Assembly (NCBI GenBank): GCA_027484055.1
Contig: JAIXQH010000051.1
Span: 124,001 to 188,000, forward strand
DNA length: 64,000 bases
DNA from: Verrucomicrobiaceae bacterium
GTDB lineage: Bacteria > Verrucomicrobiota > Verrucomicrobiia > Verrucomicrobiales > Akkermansiaceae
Direction of reading: 5' to 3'
Numbering within the stretch: the first letter of the stretch is position 1; each line of letters starts with the position of its first letter. Position numbers and translations under genes: made by a program. Positions 43,517 through 58,228 of the stretch are shown piece after piece. The notes beneath the pieces were generated by a model. It saw only the letters and a program-made list of their open reading frames with translations, was not told the origin of the DNA and ran no database searches.

Positions 43517-44296
43517 TCATTTCCTAAATGCCGCGGCGAGCGAGGCAAGATCCGCTGGGGCGGCGCGATCTGCTGTCAGGATGGCTGCTTTTTGCAGGGA
43601 GATAATGTCGGAGATGCCTTTGCGGGAAAGTTCTAGCATGGCGGTCATTTCCTCGCTGGAAAACACGGCTTCTTCACCGCTGCCCTGGATTTCGACGAAC
43701 TCGGAGGCTTCGGTCATGACGACATTGAAATCCACGGCGGCATCGCGGTCTTCAGGGTAGTTTAAATCCAGAATCGGCACACCCTGATAGACGCCTGCGG
43801 AGACGGCGGCGACGAGTTTCTTGAGCGGGAACTGCTTCAACTTTCCAGCGGCCATGAGCTGGTTGAAGGCGATCGCCATGGCCACGCAGCCGCCGGTGAT
43901 GGAGGCGGTGCGGGTGCCGCCGTCGGCTTGGAGCACGTCGCAGTCGATCCAGATGGTGCGTTGGCCGACCTTTTTCAAGTCCACGCAGGCGCGGAGAGCA
44001 CGGCCGATGAGGCGCTGGATCTCTGAGGAGCGACCGTCGAGCTTGCCGCGTGAGATGTCGCGTGGTTTCCGTTCGAGAGTCGAGTAGGGGAGCATGGAAT
44101 ACTCGGCGGTGAGCCAGCCACCCTCGACGCGCTGGGCGCGCATCCAGCGGGGGACGTCGTCCTCGATGGTCGCGGAGCAAATGACACGGGTGTCGCCGAA
44201 AGACACGAGCACCGAGCCGGTGGCGTAGGGTGCGACGTTCGGGATGAAGGAAATCGGGCGGAGTTGGTCGTTCGGGCGACCGTCAGGGCGTGTCAT
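43517..44296 (-). CDS. rph: Ribonuclease PH
   Basis: Phosphorolytic 3'-5' exoribonuclease that trims tRNA 3' ends, 259 residues. It opens MTRPDGRPNDQLRPISF and contains GSVLVSFGDTRVICSATIED, GWLTAEYSMLPYST, GKLDGRSSEIQRLIGRALRA, IDCDVLQADGGTRTASITGG and LDLNYPEDRDAAVDFNVVMT. Phosphate-binding Arg residues in GRSSEIQRLIGR are conserved. The length is typical. It converges on the SGNH gene with 9 bp between stops. Confidence 0.96.
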   Translation of the reverse strand: MTRPDGRPNDQLRPISFIPNVAPYATGSVLVSFGDTRVICSATIEDDVPRWMRAQRVEGGWLTAEYSMLPYSTLERKPRDISRGKLDGRSSEIQRLIGRALRACVDLKKVGQRTIWIDCDVLQADGGTRTASITGGCVAMAIAFNQLMAAGKLKQFPLKKLVAAVSAGVYQGVPILDLNYPEDRDAAVDFNVVMTEASEFVEIQGSGEEAVFSSEEMTAMLELSRKGISDIISLQKAAILTADRAAPADLASLAAAFRK

Positions 44297-44367
44297 ACTG
44301 GATTGAAGTGGAGCGAGGTGTGAGCTGCAAGTGCGGAGGTGTCACGATGCAGGCCAGAAGCGATTTA

Positions 44368-45264
44368 TTACTTGGCTTGAGATTTCTGGGCGGCGGCCTC
44401 AATGAAGCGTTTCTTGGCCTCCATTTTCTCGGCCATATCGGCTTGGTATTGGCCCATTTGACCCGGGGTCAGGATGCCGTCGAAGCAGCTTAGGATGTCT
44501 TGAATCTCTTGGCGGCGCTTGGTTTGGACCTTTTCGTAGGCGACCATTGGGTCCGTTTCCGGGACGGCTTCACCCATCATGGCGAGGGTCAGGACGCCAT
44601 CGATGCTGAGTTCCTTGTTAGCGGTGGGCAGCATGGAATTATCAAATAGGAGGGTGGCAGCTGCCGGGATGGCTTGGAGCTCGGCCTTGCTGCGCTGGCG
44701 GAGGCGGCTAAGCACTTCTTCGCGCTGTTCGGGTGAGAGGTCGATCTGGCCGATGGCGGGTGTCAGCATGGCGGTGGCGCGGACCTCGATGCGATTGTCT
44801 CGCTCACGGGCGCGGACTTCCTCAAATTTAGCAAGTTGCTCAGGACTTAAAACCTTGGCGAGGCCTTCTTCGATGGCTCTTCCGCGCAGGGCGAGGTCTT
44901 CGATGACAGGGATCTCACCATTGATGGTGGCCTGCACTTTTTCGACGAGGCTGATGATGGAGCCTTGTTGCTCGAGTGAGAGTCCGAGGGCTTCTGTCAG
45001 GCGGAGCATCCGCGCTTCATCGCGGGTCTTGGGGCCATTTTCGAGGGCGTCGGCGAGGGGGAAATCACCGGCTTTCACCTCCTTGGGACGGGATCGATCC
45101 GCCGAGGAGCTGCGGGTATTCGTCTCACTACGAGTCTGACGCGGCGGTGGCGAGTCTTTCGAGACGACCACCGGAGCTGGGGCCGTGCCGCTCGGTTTGG
45201 CGAGCCAAGCAATGGAGAAGCCAATGAGGGCGGTGAGAGCGGGAAGGAGAGATGAGGATTTCAT
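44368..45264 (-). CDS. Exported helical protein with Spy/LTXXQ-like repeats
   Basis: Unrecognised 298-residue protein with an N-terminal membrane anchor or signal (LLPALTALIGFSIAWLA), a Pro/Ser/Arg-rich linker of about 55 residues, then a highly charged helical domain. Repeating segments LGLSLEQQGSII, VLSPEQLAKFEEVRARERD and IDLSPEQREEVLSRL recall the LTXXQ motif of periplasmic Spy/CpxP proteins, which sense or chaperone misfolded envelope proteins. Similarity is only at motif level. It overlaps by 4 bp the stop of the downstream rpe gene's start neighbourhood in the ORF map: its own ATG at 45264 overlaps the rpe stop at 45261, so the two are translationally coupled. Confidence 0.6.
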   Translation of the reverse strand: MKSSSLLPALTALIGFSIAWLAKPSGTAPAPVVVSKDSPPPRQTRSETNTRSSSADRSRPKEVKAGDFPLADALENGPKTRDEARMLRLTEALGLSLEQQGSIISLVEKVQATINGEIPVIEDLALRGRAIEEGLAKVLSPEQLAKFEEVRARERDNRIEVRATAMLTPAIGQIDLSPEQREEVLSRLRQRSKAELQAIPAAATLLFDNSMLPTANKELSIDGVLTLAMMGEAVPETDPMVAYEKVQTKRRQEIQDILSCFDGILTPGQMGQYQADMAEKMEAKKRFIEAAAQKSQAK

Positions 45265-45980
45265 GCGTTGCGGATAGCGGTCACCGCTGCGGCCATGTCG
45301 GGCGCGCGGAAGGTGGAAGAGCCGGCGACCATCACGTTTGCCCCAGCCGTGTAGCAGCGGGCAGCGGTGACGGCATCGATCCCGCCATCGACTTCAACGT
45401 GGTAGCTCAGGTTTTTTGTCTGTCGAATCTGCACGGAGGCGGTGATTTTCTCTAAAACCTCGGGCATGAACGCCTGTCCACCGAAGCCGGGCACGACGGT
45501 CATGCAGAGCAGGAGGTCGATCTGGTCGAGAAATGGCTCCACGGCACTCAGCGGAGTCGCCGGATTCAGGGCGAGTCCGGCTAAGCAACCCGCCTCGCGA
45601 ATCCTTCTTAGAGTCTCGGCCACGTCGTGCTGTGCCTCGACGTGAACGGTAATGAGGTCCGCCCCTGCTGCGACGAAGCGTGGCAAGTAGTGGTCTGGCC
45701 GGGAAATCATCAGGTGGACATCGAGAAAAATGTCATTGGTCTCGTGCACCGCTTGGATGATGGCTGGACCGAAAGAGATGTTATCGACGAAATTTCCATC
45801 CATCACGTCCATGTGCATCCAGTCCGCCCCGGCGTGGATCGCGCGGTTGACCTCCTCGCGAAGGTAGGAAAAGTCTGCTGCCAGTAGGGACGGGGCGACA
45901 ACGCGGTCTTGAAAGTTTTTCGGAATCACGGGCTGGAACGAAGCACGATTCGTCGGTGGAGACACGGAAATTTTTTTCAT
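45261..45980 (-). CDS. rpe: Ribulose-phosphate 3-epimerase
   Basis: Interconverts ribulose-5-P and xylulose-5-P in the pentose phosphate pathway, about 239 residues. TIM-barrel landmarks: VVAPSLLAADFSYLREEV, WMHMDVMDGNFVDNISFG (metal-binding His/Asp), DVHLMISRPDHY, VVPGFGGQAFMPEVLEKI and EVDGGIDAVTAARC. The ATG at 45980 gives an N-terminal extension of about 23 residues before the usual start; 46013 is the ORF-track start. Stop overlaps the next gene's ATG (4 bp). Divergent from tadA with about 50 bp between starts. Confidence 0.95.
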   Translation of the reverse strand: MKKISVSPPTNRASFQPVIPKNFQDRVVAPSLLAADFSYLREEVNRAIHAGADWMHMDVMDGNFVDNISFGPAIIQAVHETNDIFLDVHLMISRPDHYLPRFVAAGADLITVHVEAQHDVAETLRRIREAGCLAGLALNPATPLSAVEPFLDQIDLLLCMTVVPGFGGQAFMPEVLEKITASVQIRQTKNLSYHVEVDGGIDAVTAARCYTAGANVMVAGSSTFRAPDMAAAVTAIRNA

Positions 45981-46030
45981 CCGCCGGAAACGTCGTGCGT
46001 CGCGGTCTGGCATCCGCTACTCAGTCTGGC

Positions 46031-46558
46031 GTGGACGAGATAGGACCGATTATTGATTTACAAAGTGACGCCTACTTCATGGGCCAAGCGCTCCGGGAAG
46101 CGCGTAAAGCCTATGCAGCCGGGGAGGTGCCGGTTGGCGCGGTGGTCGTGAGGGAGGGGAAAATTATCTCCAGGGCGTGGAATCAGGTGGAAATCCTCAA
46201 AGACGGCACGGCCCATGCCGAGATGCTCGCGCTGACGGCGGCGGAAGAAACGCTCGGCGACCGACGCTTGGAAAAATGCACCCTCTACGTCACCAAGGAG
46301 CCCTGCGTGATGTGCGCCGGGGCGATCATCTTGTGCCGCCCGGAGCGGGTCGTCTTTGGTTGTCCGGACCCGAAAGTCGGCGGTGTCGGTGGCTGGATCA
46401 ATATTTTAGACTCCAGTCCGCCCTTTAATCACCGTTGTGAAGTGAGCTCCGGCGTGCTCGGGGAAGAGTGCCTTTTCCTGCTCCAATCCTTCTTCCGAGA
46501 AGCCCGCGAGCGGAAAAAATCCGAGCGCCCAGACGATGTTTTCGAGCTGCCGGAGTGA
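46031..46558 (+). CDS. tadA: tRNA-specific adenosine deaminase
   Basis: Deaminates A34 to inosine in tRNA-Arg(ACG), 175 residues if the GTG at 46031 is used. The zinc site is intact: HAEMLAL carries His and the catalytic Glu, and KEPCVMCAGAIILCRPERVV has the two Cys. GGVGGWINIL with NHRCEVSSGVLGEEC completes the TadA-type C terminus. The GTG start retains SDAYFMGQALREARKAYAAG, which is part of the conserved fold; the ATG at 46079 would cut into it, and 45956 overlaps rpe. The neighbouring genes do not suggest another role. Confidence 0.92.
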   Translation: MDEIGPIIDLQSDAYFMGQALREARKAYAAGEVPVGAVVVREGKIISRAWNQVEILKDGTAHAEMLALTAAEETLGDRRLEKCTLYVTKEPCVMCAGAIILCRPERVVFGCPDPKVGGVGGWINILDSSPPFNHRCEVSSGVLGEECLFLLQSFFREARERKKSERPDDVFELPE

Positions 46559-46612
46559 TTTGATTCTCCGCTGCGCTTGCAGTCTCAGCAGCGGTCAGCT
46601 AGCCCTTAGCCT

Positions 46613-47761
46613 GTGGCCGCCAAAGCGAAAGTAACTCCTCAAAACACCGGAAATTTCCACGCCATCGTTGGAACCGACGAGGGACTTGTCCGTGAAAAAG
46701 CGCTCCAGCTCTACAACCAGCTCACCGGCGGCGTGGACGATGGCTTCACCCACGAGACGATCGACGGCATCGCGGATAATTCCGAGTCCGCCTTCGAAAT
46801 CTGCTCCATCACCATCCAAGCCTTGCTGACCATCCCGATGTTTGGTGGAGATAAAGTCGTCTGGCTGCGGAATGTGAATTTCCTGGCCGACAACGTCACC
46901 GGGCGCTCCCAGCGCACCGAAGCGGGTGTGGAAAAACTCCGTGCCACCCTCGAAAAGGGCATCCCCGCAAGCGTGAAATTCATCCTCACTGCCCAAGGCG
47001 TAGACAAGCGCCGGGGCTTCTGGAAATACATCGAAAAAGCCGCCGCCGTCCAAGCTTACGACCGCATCGACACCTCGCGGGACGATTGGCAGGAGCAAGT
47101 CGCTTCCCTTGTCACCAAGAAATCCCGCGAGCTCGGGCTGCGCTTCACGCCAGATGCCCTCGCCCTTTTCGTCCTCCTCGCCGGTGAGCAGTCCCAGCAA
47201 ATCGGTAATGAATTAGAAAAACTCGACCTCTTTCTCGGGCCAGAACGCCGCGAAATCACCGAGGACGACGTGCGCGTGCTCGTCCCGCTCAGCCGGGCCG
47301 CCGTCGTGTTTGAAATCGGAAAAGCCATCCAACTCGGCAATGCCGCGCGTGCCATCCAGCTCATCGACCAGCAGCTCGAAGCCGACGAATCCGCCATCGG
47401 TATCATGCGTGCTTCCATCATCGGCGTGGTTCGTAACTTGTTCATGGCCAAGCTCATCATGGAGAAATTTAAGGTTCCCACCGGGAACTACAGCGCATTT
47501 TCTGGCGGGTTGAACCGTCTGCCTGAGGCTGACCGCGCTTGGCTGCCGCAGAAAAAGGACGGCTCAGGCGTGAACGTTTTCCCGATCTTTCTCGCGGCGG
47601 AAAATGCGAAAAACTTCGACCTCAGCAGCCTCCAACATGTCATGGAAGCCACCCTCAAAGCGGACCAAGCCCTTGTCACCACTGGACTTGACCACCGACT
47701 GGTACTCCACCGCCTGATCGTGGAAATCGCCACGGCACGCAGAGCGCCTAGTCGCCGGTGA
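46613..47761 (+). CDS. holA: DNA polymerase III subunit delta
   Basis: Clamp-loader subunit that opens the sliding clamp, 382 residues. The N-terminal domain starts NFHAIVGTDEGLVREKALQL, followed by QALLTIPMFGGDKVVWLRNV, SVKFILTAQGVDKRRGFWKY and LLAGEQSQQIGNELEKLDLF, then the C-terminal collar VFEIGKAIQLGNAARAIQLI. The layout matches HolA; the family is poorly conserved in sequence, so length and motif order carry the call. Start is a GTG at 46613. It converges on thiL; the reading frames overlap by 14 bp at their ends. Confidence 0.88.
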   Translation: MAAKAKVTPQNTGNFHAIVGTDEGLVREKALQLYNQLTGGVDDGFTHETIDGIADNSESAFEICSITIQALLTIPMFGGDKVVWLRNVNFLADNVTGRSQRTEAGVEKLRATLEKGIPASVKFILTAQGVDKRRGFWKYIEKAAAVQAYDRIDTSRDDWQEQVASLVTKKSRELGLRFTPDALALFVLLAGEQSQQIGNELEKLDLFLGPERREITEDDVRVLVPLSRAAVVFEIGKAIQLGNAARAIQLIDQQLEADESAIGIMRASIIGVVRNLFMAKLIMEKFKVPTGNYSAFSGGLNRLPEADRAWLPQKKDGSGVNVFPIFLAAENAKNFDLSSLQHVMEATLKADQALVTTGLDHRLVLHRLIVEIATARRAPSRR

Positions 47762-48659
47762 TCCCTTGGAAATGCTCCCACCCACCGCTCAGGGCTTGGC
47801 CTCCACCCAGTTCCACCAGTTCGCCGATGCGGGTCAGCGCTAGCTCTGGAAAGGCTTTTGCCCATTCTGTCACCAACATCGGCGCTTGAGCTTGGTCGAT
47901 GGCGATGAGCATTTCATAATCTTCCCCATCCCCCATCCCTTGGGCGACGGTGCAGCCTGGCGTGAGTGGAATGAGTGCTTCATCGACCCGGAAACCGCAG
48001 CCAGATGCCTTGGCAAGCCGCGGCAGATCCTTGGCCAAGCCATCCGAAAGATCCATCATGGCACTTGGAAGGAAATTGGATACCAACCAGTTTGCTTCAA
48101 CAATCCGCGGGATGAAGTTTAGGTGTTTTCCCGTGATCGATCCACCGAGGAGTCCGGTGACGAATAGGCTGTCGCCAGTTTTTCCCATGCTGCGGCGGAC
48201 TTGCTGGCCACGGCTGACCCACCCGGTCGCGGCGATGGAGATGACCGCTGCCGAGCCAGCGGGAACACTGGAAGTTTCGCCGCCCGCGAGGATGCCGCCG
48301 AAGCGTTTCAAGCATGCCCCGATGCCGCGGTAGAGTCCCTCGACCCATTCAAGATCCGTCTCCGCTGGCAGGGCGAGAGTGACAAGGAAATGCCCAGGAC
48401 GCCCACCCATTGCGGCGAAGTCTGACACCACTCGAGCCACCGCTTTCCAACCGACAGCCTCGGCAGGGGCACTGGGTAGGAAGTGGATGTGCTCGACGAG
48501 CGCGTCTGTTTTGAGGAGTTGAAGCTCTGGGAGCGATGGCCCTAAGTCGATGATCGCGCAATCGTCACCCGGTCCTGCCGCAGGGTCTAAGTCCTTGGGG
48601 ACCAAGGTAATGAGCCGCTCGATGAGCGCGTCTTCTCCGATATCGCGTAGCGTTTTCAC
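47748..48659 (-). CDS. thiL: Thiamine-monophosphate kinase
   Basis: Phosphorylates thiamine monophosphate to the diphosphate cofactor, 303 residues. LRDIGEDALIERLI at the N terminus, GPGDDCAIIDLG (Mg/ATP loop), LLKTDALVEHIHF, AVARVVSDFAAMGGRPGHFL and SDGLAKDLPRLAKASGCGFR are ThiL hallmarks. The start is the GTG at 48659; the ORF-track extension to 48878 overlaps the CPBP gene in another frame. GTGA overlap with the upstream CPBP stop indicates coupling. No THI-box riboswitch or other thiamine genes were seen here. Confidence 0.94.
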   Translation of the reverse strand: MKTLRDIGEDALIERLITLVPKDLDPAAGPGDDCAIIDLGPSLPELQLLKTDALVEHIHFLPSAPAEAVGWKAVARVVSDFAAMGGRPGHFLVTLALPAETDLEWVEGLYRGIGACLKRFGGILAGGETSSVPAGSAAVISIAATGWVSRGQQVRRSMGKTGDSLFVTGLLGGSITGKHLNFIPRIVEANWLVSNFLPSAMMDLSDGLAKDLPRLAKASGCGFRVDEALIPLTPGCTVAQGMGDGEDYEMLIAIDQAQAPMLVTEWAKAFPELALTRIGELVELGGGQALSGGWEHFQGITGD

Positions 48660-49486
48660 AGCTGTGATTCGAGGGGGAGATGGAAATAACGAATCGCGAA
48701 TTGGATCAGCACGGTGAGCCCATTGAAGCAGAGATGCGCCGCGATGCAGCCCCAGATGGAGCCGGTTTTTTCGTAAATGATCACCAGCAAGCCGCCGAAG
48801 ATGCAGAGAGGAAACAACGCCGCCAAGTTCCCATGTGCCGCGGCGAATACCAAGGCGGTGCAGATTCCACCGACCCATGGACCCGCAAATTTTTTCGTGA
48901 CGGGGTAAAAATATCCCCGGAAGACCAGCTCCTCACAGATCGGCGCGGCGACCACTGCGGCCAGCGCCATCAGCCCTAGGATGAGAGGATCGTTGGATTC
49001 TTGGAGGAGTTTCACGCTGTCCTGCACTGCATCCACCCCGAGAGAGTCGATCCAGCGCGCGTAGCCAGTGGCATTCAGAAAAGTCATAAAAATCGTCATG
49101 CCGAGGACCGCACCGGGTGCGATTAGGAAGACCCATGGCCATTTTTCCCATTTCAATCCGAGCCAGTCAGACAGGCTCGTGCGCTTGATCACCAAGCAGG
49201 CGACGCCACCCGCGAGGAGGAATTGGAGGGCGATGGAGGCGATCAATCCCCGGGCGCTGATGTCGGGACTCGGGGCTTCTGTCTCTGCGAAAGAGGCGAG
49301 CACAAGCCCTGCGAAAATGAGATAAATCGCACTGATTCCGAAAAGATCACGCGGTTGGTAAAGGGCCGTATCGACCCGGCCGAAGAGACCTGTCGGCCAG
49401 TGAATTTTCAGCCTCGCAGCTAGCAAAAAAAGCAGCGCAGCTGTGGTGAAAGTCGCAAAGATGACGAGTTCTGTAGGGTCCTGCAT
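48656..49486 (-). CDS. CPBP family intramembrane metalloprotease
   Basis: Integral membrane glutamic/metalloprotease of the CAAX-protease and bacteriocin-processing (Rce1-like) family, 276 residues. The three diagnostic motifs are present: EELVFRGYFYPV (EExxxR), LVFAAAHGN (FxxxH) and CIAAHLCFNGLTV (HxxxN). About seven or eight spans are visible. Roles in other bacteria include peptide-bacteriocin immunity and signalling; the substrate here is unknown. The ATG at 49486 (MQDPTELVIF) is preferred to 49507. It is translationally coupled to thiL, an unusual pairing with no obvious functional link. Confidence 0.88.
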   Translation of the reverse strand: MQDPTELVIFATFTTAALLFLLAARLKIHWPTGLFGRVDTALYQPRDLFGISAIYLIFAGLVLASFAETEAPSPDISARGLIASIALQFLLAGGVACLVIKRTSLSDWLGLKWEKWPWVFLIAPGAVLGMTIFMTFLNATGYARWIDSLGVDAVQDSVKLLQESNDPLILGLMALAAVVAAPICEELVFRGYFYPVTKKFAGPWVGGICTALVFAAAHGNLAALFPLCIFGGLLVIIYEKTGSIWGCIAAHLCFNGLTVLIQFAIRYFHLPLESQL

Positions 49487-49567
49487 GGTCAAATCTTTAC
49501 CGCCCAAGCCTGAGCTTTCCAGAGCAGCTCCGCCAATGGAAAAATTCTACCCCCTGCGCGAGCCGTC

Positions 49568-49948
49568 TCAGGCTTCTGCGTGATTCCGCATGAAATCGGC
49601 CACTTGCGCGAAAAATGGGTCCAGAAAGACACGCGCCGTATCCGCCACCTCCGTTTCCACCATCGCAGCCGTCATGAGAGCCAGCCAACGATCCCGCTCG
49701 GCAATGCCGATTTTAAAAGGAATATGCCGCATCCGCAGCCGGGGATGCCCGCGCATTTCTTCATAACGAGTGGATGCCCCTAAACGAAAAAGGAGAAACT
49801 CCGCCAAGCGCTCTTCAGAACCTTCCCAATCTTCCGGCGGATACATCGGCCCGATCAGGTCGTCTTGGCGCACTCGTCGGTAAAACGCTGCAACCATCTC
49901 GCGGATTCCGGATTCCCCGCATGTTTTCATCACTTCAGCCTCGTTCAT
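49568..49948 (-). CDS. Truncated hemoglobin, group II-like
   Basis: Small haem protein for O2/NO chemistry, about 126 residues. VAAFYRRVRQDDLIGPMYPP is the B/C helix region with the distal Tyr in the FY position. GHPRLRMRHIPFKIGIAERD includes the proximal His (MRHIPF), and RWLALMTAAM gives the G-helix Trp typical of group II (TrHbO). The length and absence of a pre-A helix fit truncated globins. The start at 49948 (MNEAEVMK) is chosen; 49969 is possible. No nitrosative-stress regulator is adjacent. Confidence 0.85.
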   Translation of the reverse strand: MNEAEVMKTCGESGIREMVAAFYRRVRQDDLIGPMYPPEDWEGSEERLAEFLLFRLGASTRYEEMRGHPRLRMRHIPFKIGIAERDRWLALMTAAMVETEVADTARVFLDPFFAQVADFMRNHAEA

Positions 49949-50095
49949 GAGGCTCACTAAAGCCCGCATCCTACCACCCGAGCAAGTGCTGACTGGGAGG
50001 ATCTTTTTTCTCCTGTCATGTCATTGATCTTGTGGTTTCTCGGTGGATTCGTTTAGCGTAACCCCGAAAATGCGACGCCATACCTCCTTCACCCG

Positions 50096-51769
50096 ATGAG
50101 CGACTCCAACCCCACGAACGGCTTCATCGCTCCCGATTGTTCAGAGCTAGCCCCCCTTTTCCCAGGCTATGAAATTCACAGCCTCATCGCCACCGGTGGG
50201 ATGGGGGCGGTTTACTGCGCGACCCAGAAATCGCTGGAAAGAACCGTGGCGATTAAAATTTTACCCACAGAACTCAGCAAAGACGCCGCGTTCTGTGCAG
50301 GTTTCGAAGCGGAGGCGAAGGCCATGGCCCGCCTCAATCACCCGAATCTCATCGGGGTCTATGATTTCGGAGAGGTGAACGGCATGCTTTTCATCATCAT
50401 GGAATTCGTTGCCGGCCAGTCGATTTACCATTCGGCAAACGGCATTGCCATTGATCCCCAAGAGGTGATCCGCCTCGTCGCCGGGATTTGCGACGGCCTA
50501 GCCCATGCCCATGAAAATGGGATCATCCACCGCGACATCAAGCCGTCTAACGTTTTACTCGACCTCAACGCTCAGCCGAAAATCGGCGATTTCGGCCTCG
50601 CTCGACCGATCGAGAAAAAGATCGAAGAGGGTGAGGAAATTTTCGGAACGCCCCACTATACCGCTCCAGAAGTGGTCGATGCTCCCCACTCCGTGGACTA
50701 CCGCGCAGACATCTTTTCCGTAGGAGTTCTCCTTCATGAGCTGTTGACCGGGAAGCTTCCCGCCCACGATCCGCGCCCGGCCTCGGCGATTTCTCGTTGC
50801 TCCACCCATTTCGACGCAATCATCCGCCGTGCCACCCAGCCCTTACCCGCAGGCCGTTACGCCAGTGCGAAAGAACTCGCTGCCGAGCTCCGGGCGATTC
50901 TAGCCACTCCCGCAGCAGGTCAGCCAAGGACTGGTGGCATGGCTGGACCTCGTCCCGCCCGCCCCTCCCGCTCCCGGGTGATTGTGAAGAAAAAACAATC
51001 ATCTGGACTGACACAGATCATTCTCACGCTCCTCGCCCTGATTGGCGGATACGCTGCCTATATCCATTTTTCAAAACCACCGGAAAACGTTGTAGTCCTC
51101 TCCGTTGAAAAAGCCCCAGATGCCCCACCTCCAGTGGTTCAGAAAACTCCAGCAACAGAGGTCACGCCCCCAGAATCTGAATCCGTAGTTGAGCCCGTAG
51201 TAGAAGCTCCAGCCCCTTCGGAAACTCCCGCGCCGGCCCCGGAAATGAAGTCCGTGCCGACTGGAAATGCTCCAACCCCGCCGAAATCAGACCTCACCGA
51301 ATTTTTCACCCGTGCCCGCAAGGTCATGCAAGAAAAAGCCATCCCCATCATCTCCCTCTACAAGGCGAACTCGAAGACCAACTTCACTGAGTTCGAAAAA
51401 TCGCTCAAATCCGAAATGCGTAAAGTCAAGGTGAACGGCGAGCGACTCGACGAAGTGGTCCTCCCGATCATCGATACCTGGCGGACCGCCGGTGAAAAGC
51501 TCCCCGTCACTCTCAACGAGCAGCTCAGCATGGTCCCGGAAATTGAAACCCTCTCCAGTCCATTTCTCTCAAGGCAAGTCGGCATCGAAGACACCTTAAA
51601 CGAGAACCTCTCACAGCTCTCAAAAACCTACGTCGCAGGCCTTCAGGTTCAGTCCAAGCGCTTCGCCACCAATGACGATCCCGGCGCAGTCGCCCTCATC
51701 GATCAGGAAATTAAAGAGACGGAGAGCGACTCCAAGTATTTCCGCAAGCTCATCCTCGGCGAAGAGTGA
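50096..51769 (+). CDS. Membrane-anchored Ser/Thr protein kinase (PknB-like)
   Basis: Eukaryote-like kinase with an extracytoplasmic tail, 557 residues. Kinase domain residues 20-280: glycine loop ATGGMGAVYCATQ, VAIKILP (catalytic Lys), IIHRDIKPSNVLLD (HRD), IGDFGLARP (DFG) and GTPHYTAPEV (APE). A basic juxtamembrane part (RPSRSRVIVKKK) is followed by one span (GLTQIILTLLALIGGYAAYI). A Pro/Glu-rich stretch of about 70 residues and a helical C-terminal domain of about 150 residues without PASTA repeats come last. It likely senses something outside the cell. All catalytic residues are present. Confidence 0.93.
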   Translation: MSDSNPTNGFIAPDCSELAPLFPGYEIHSLIATGGMGAVYCATQKSLERTVAIKILPTELSKDAAFCAGFEAEAKAMARLNHPNLIGVYDFGEVNGMLFIIMEFVAGQSIYHSANGIAIDPQEVIRLVAGICDGLAHAHENGIIHRDIKPSNVLLDLNAQPKIGDFGLARPIEKKIEEGEEIFGTPHYTAPEVVDAPHSVDYRADIFSVGVLLHELLTGKLPAHDPRPASAISRCSTHFDAIIRRATQPLPAGRYASAKELAAELRAILATPAAGQPRTGGMAGPRPARPSRSRVIVKKKQSSGLTQIILTLLALIGGYAAYIHFSKPPENVVVLSVEKAPDAPPPVVQKTPATEVTPPESESVVEPVVEAPAPSETPAPAPEMKSVPTGNAPTPPKSDLTEFFTRARKVMQEKAIPIISLYKANSKTNFTEFEKSLKSEMRKVKVNGERLDEVVLPIIDTWRTAGEKLPVTLNEQLSMVPEIETLSSPFLSRQVGIEDTLNENLSQLSKTYVAGLQVQSKRFATNDDPGAVALIDQEIKETESDSKYFRKLILGEE

Positions 51770-51841
51770 TCCCCAGTGCATTTTCAAAGCGGAAACCCAC
51801 ACTTCCACTGGCGGCTTCGGTGATTCTCGTTAAACTCGGGC

Positions 51842-57586
<5,745 letters not shown>

Positions 57587-57620
57587 AATTTACGCGCCAT
57601 GTCCTATGTCGGTTGGGTAG

Positions 57621-57890
57621 AATAAAAATTCCATATTTCAAGTTCCTGAAGTGTCGAAGGCTCTGAGCATTTCTCCCGCCACTGCCAATGCCTTGCTCGC
57701 CGAGTTCCTGAGGCTCGGTATTCTAATAGAACTCACTGGCTATCGACGAAACCGAATTTTTCACCTCCATGCCTACTTTAAACTTTTCCAATCCTCACTA
57801 GAACTTCGTTCATCGCTCATATCCAGCCTTCAGAAAAAATCGGAAAACACCTTATTTCTATCTGATAGTACTAGCCTCTTCCGAGGTTAG
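57621..57890 (+). pseudogene. C-terminal remnant of a Fic-family protein
   Basis: The frame after TAG at 57618 reads FQVPEVSKALSISPATANAL then LLAEFLRLGILIELTGYRRN and RIFHLHAYFKLF. This matches the C-terminal winged-helix end of Fic AMP-transferases, where a 'SxPTAxxAL...LGIL.E.TGxxRNR.F' pattern is typical. The catalytic HPFxxGNGR core is missing, and an in-frame stop precedes it. It follows uvrA by only 35 bp. Best read as the decayed tail of a deleted fic gene; a stand-alone 79-residue product from the GTG at 57651 is possible but unlikely. Confidence 0.6.
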
Positions 57891-57965
57891 GCTACCGATG
57901 GTTGCGGCCAAAGTAAAAGGCTCGATGCCTCCCTTGCTCTGGATTGTCGGGCCGCGTATTTATAA

Positions 57966-58208
57966 CTTAAACCGCGTGGGTCAAAGCGACGATATCTGCG
58001 TTCGGCGGTCCGAAAAAGTTGTCGCAGAATCGGCTTACCGCATCGATTAAGCTGGAGAGAATTTGGCCGCGTTCAAAGCGTTGGCTACTGTTCTGAACTC
58101 AATATCGTGGAGCCTTTATTGCGCCCATTTACTGAGATCGATGGAGGATCTAATTTGGATTTGAAGGCGATGACGGAGCTTGCGTTTCAAAATCCACATT
58201 CGGACTGA
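57966..58208 (+). other. Open frame without a start codon; possible gene remnant
   Basis: An 81-codon frame between TAA at 57963 and TGA at 58206 reads, near its end, YCSELNIVEPLLRPFTEIDG and LKAMTELAFQNPHSD. No ATG precedes the conserved-looking part; the only ATG is 16 codons from the end. The C-terminal half has normal codon-like composition, so it may be the tail of a lost gene. No family is recognised. Nothing else is visible in the roughly 340 bp between the Fic remnant and the DUF5985 pair. Confidence 0.25.
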
Positions 58209-58228
58209 CCTCGCTCAAATAAGCTCTC

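Noticed and set aside
47748-48878. 376-residue version of thiL
   Set aside because: The first 73 residues lie inside the CPBP gene in another frame; the GTG at 48659 gives the family length.
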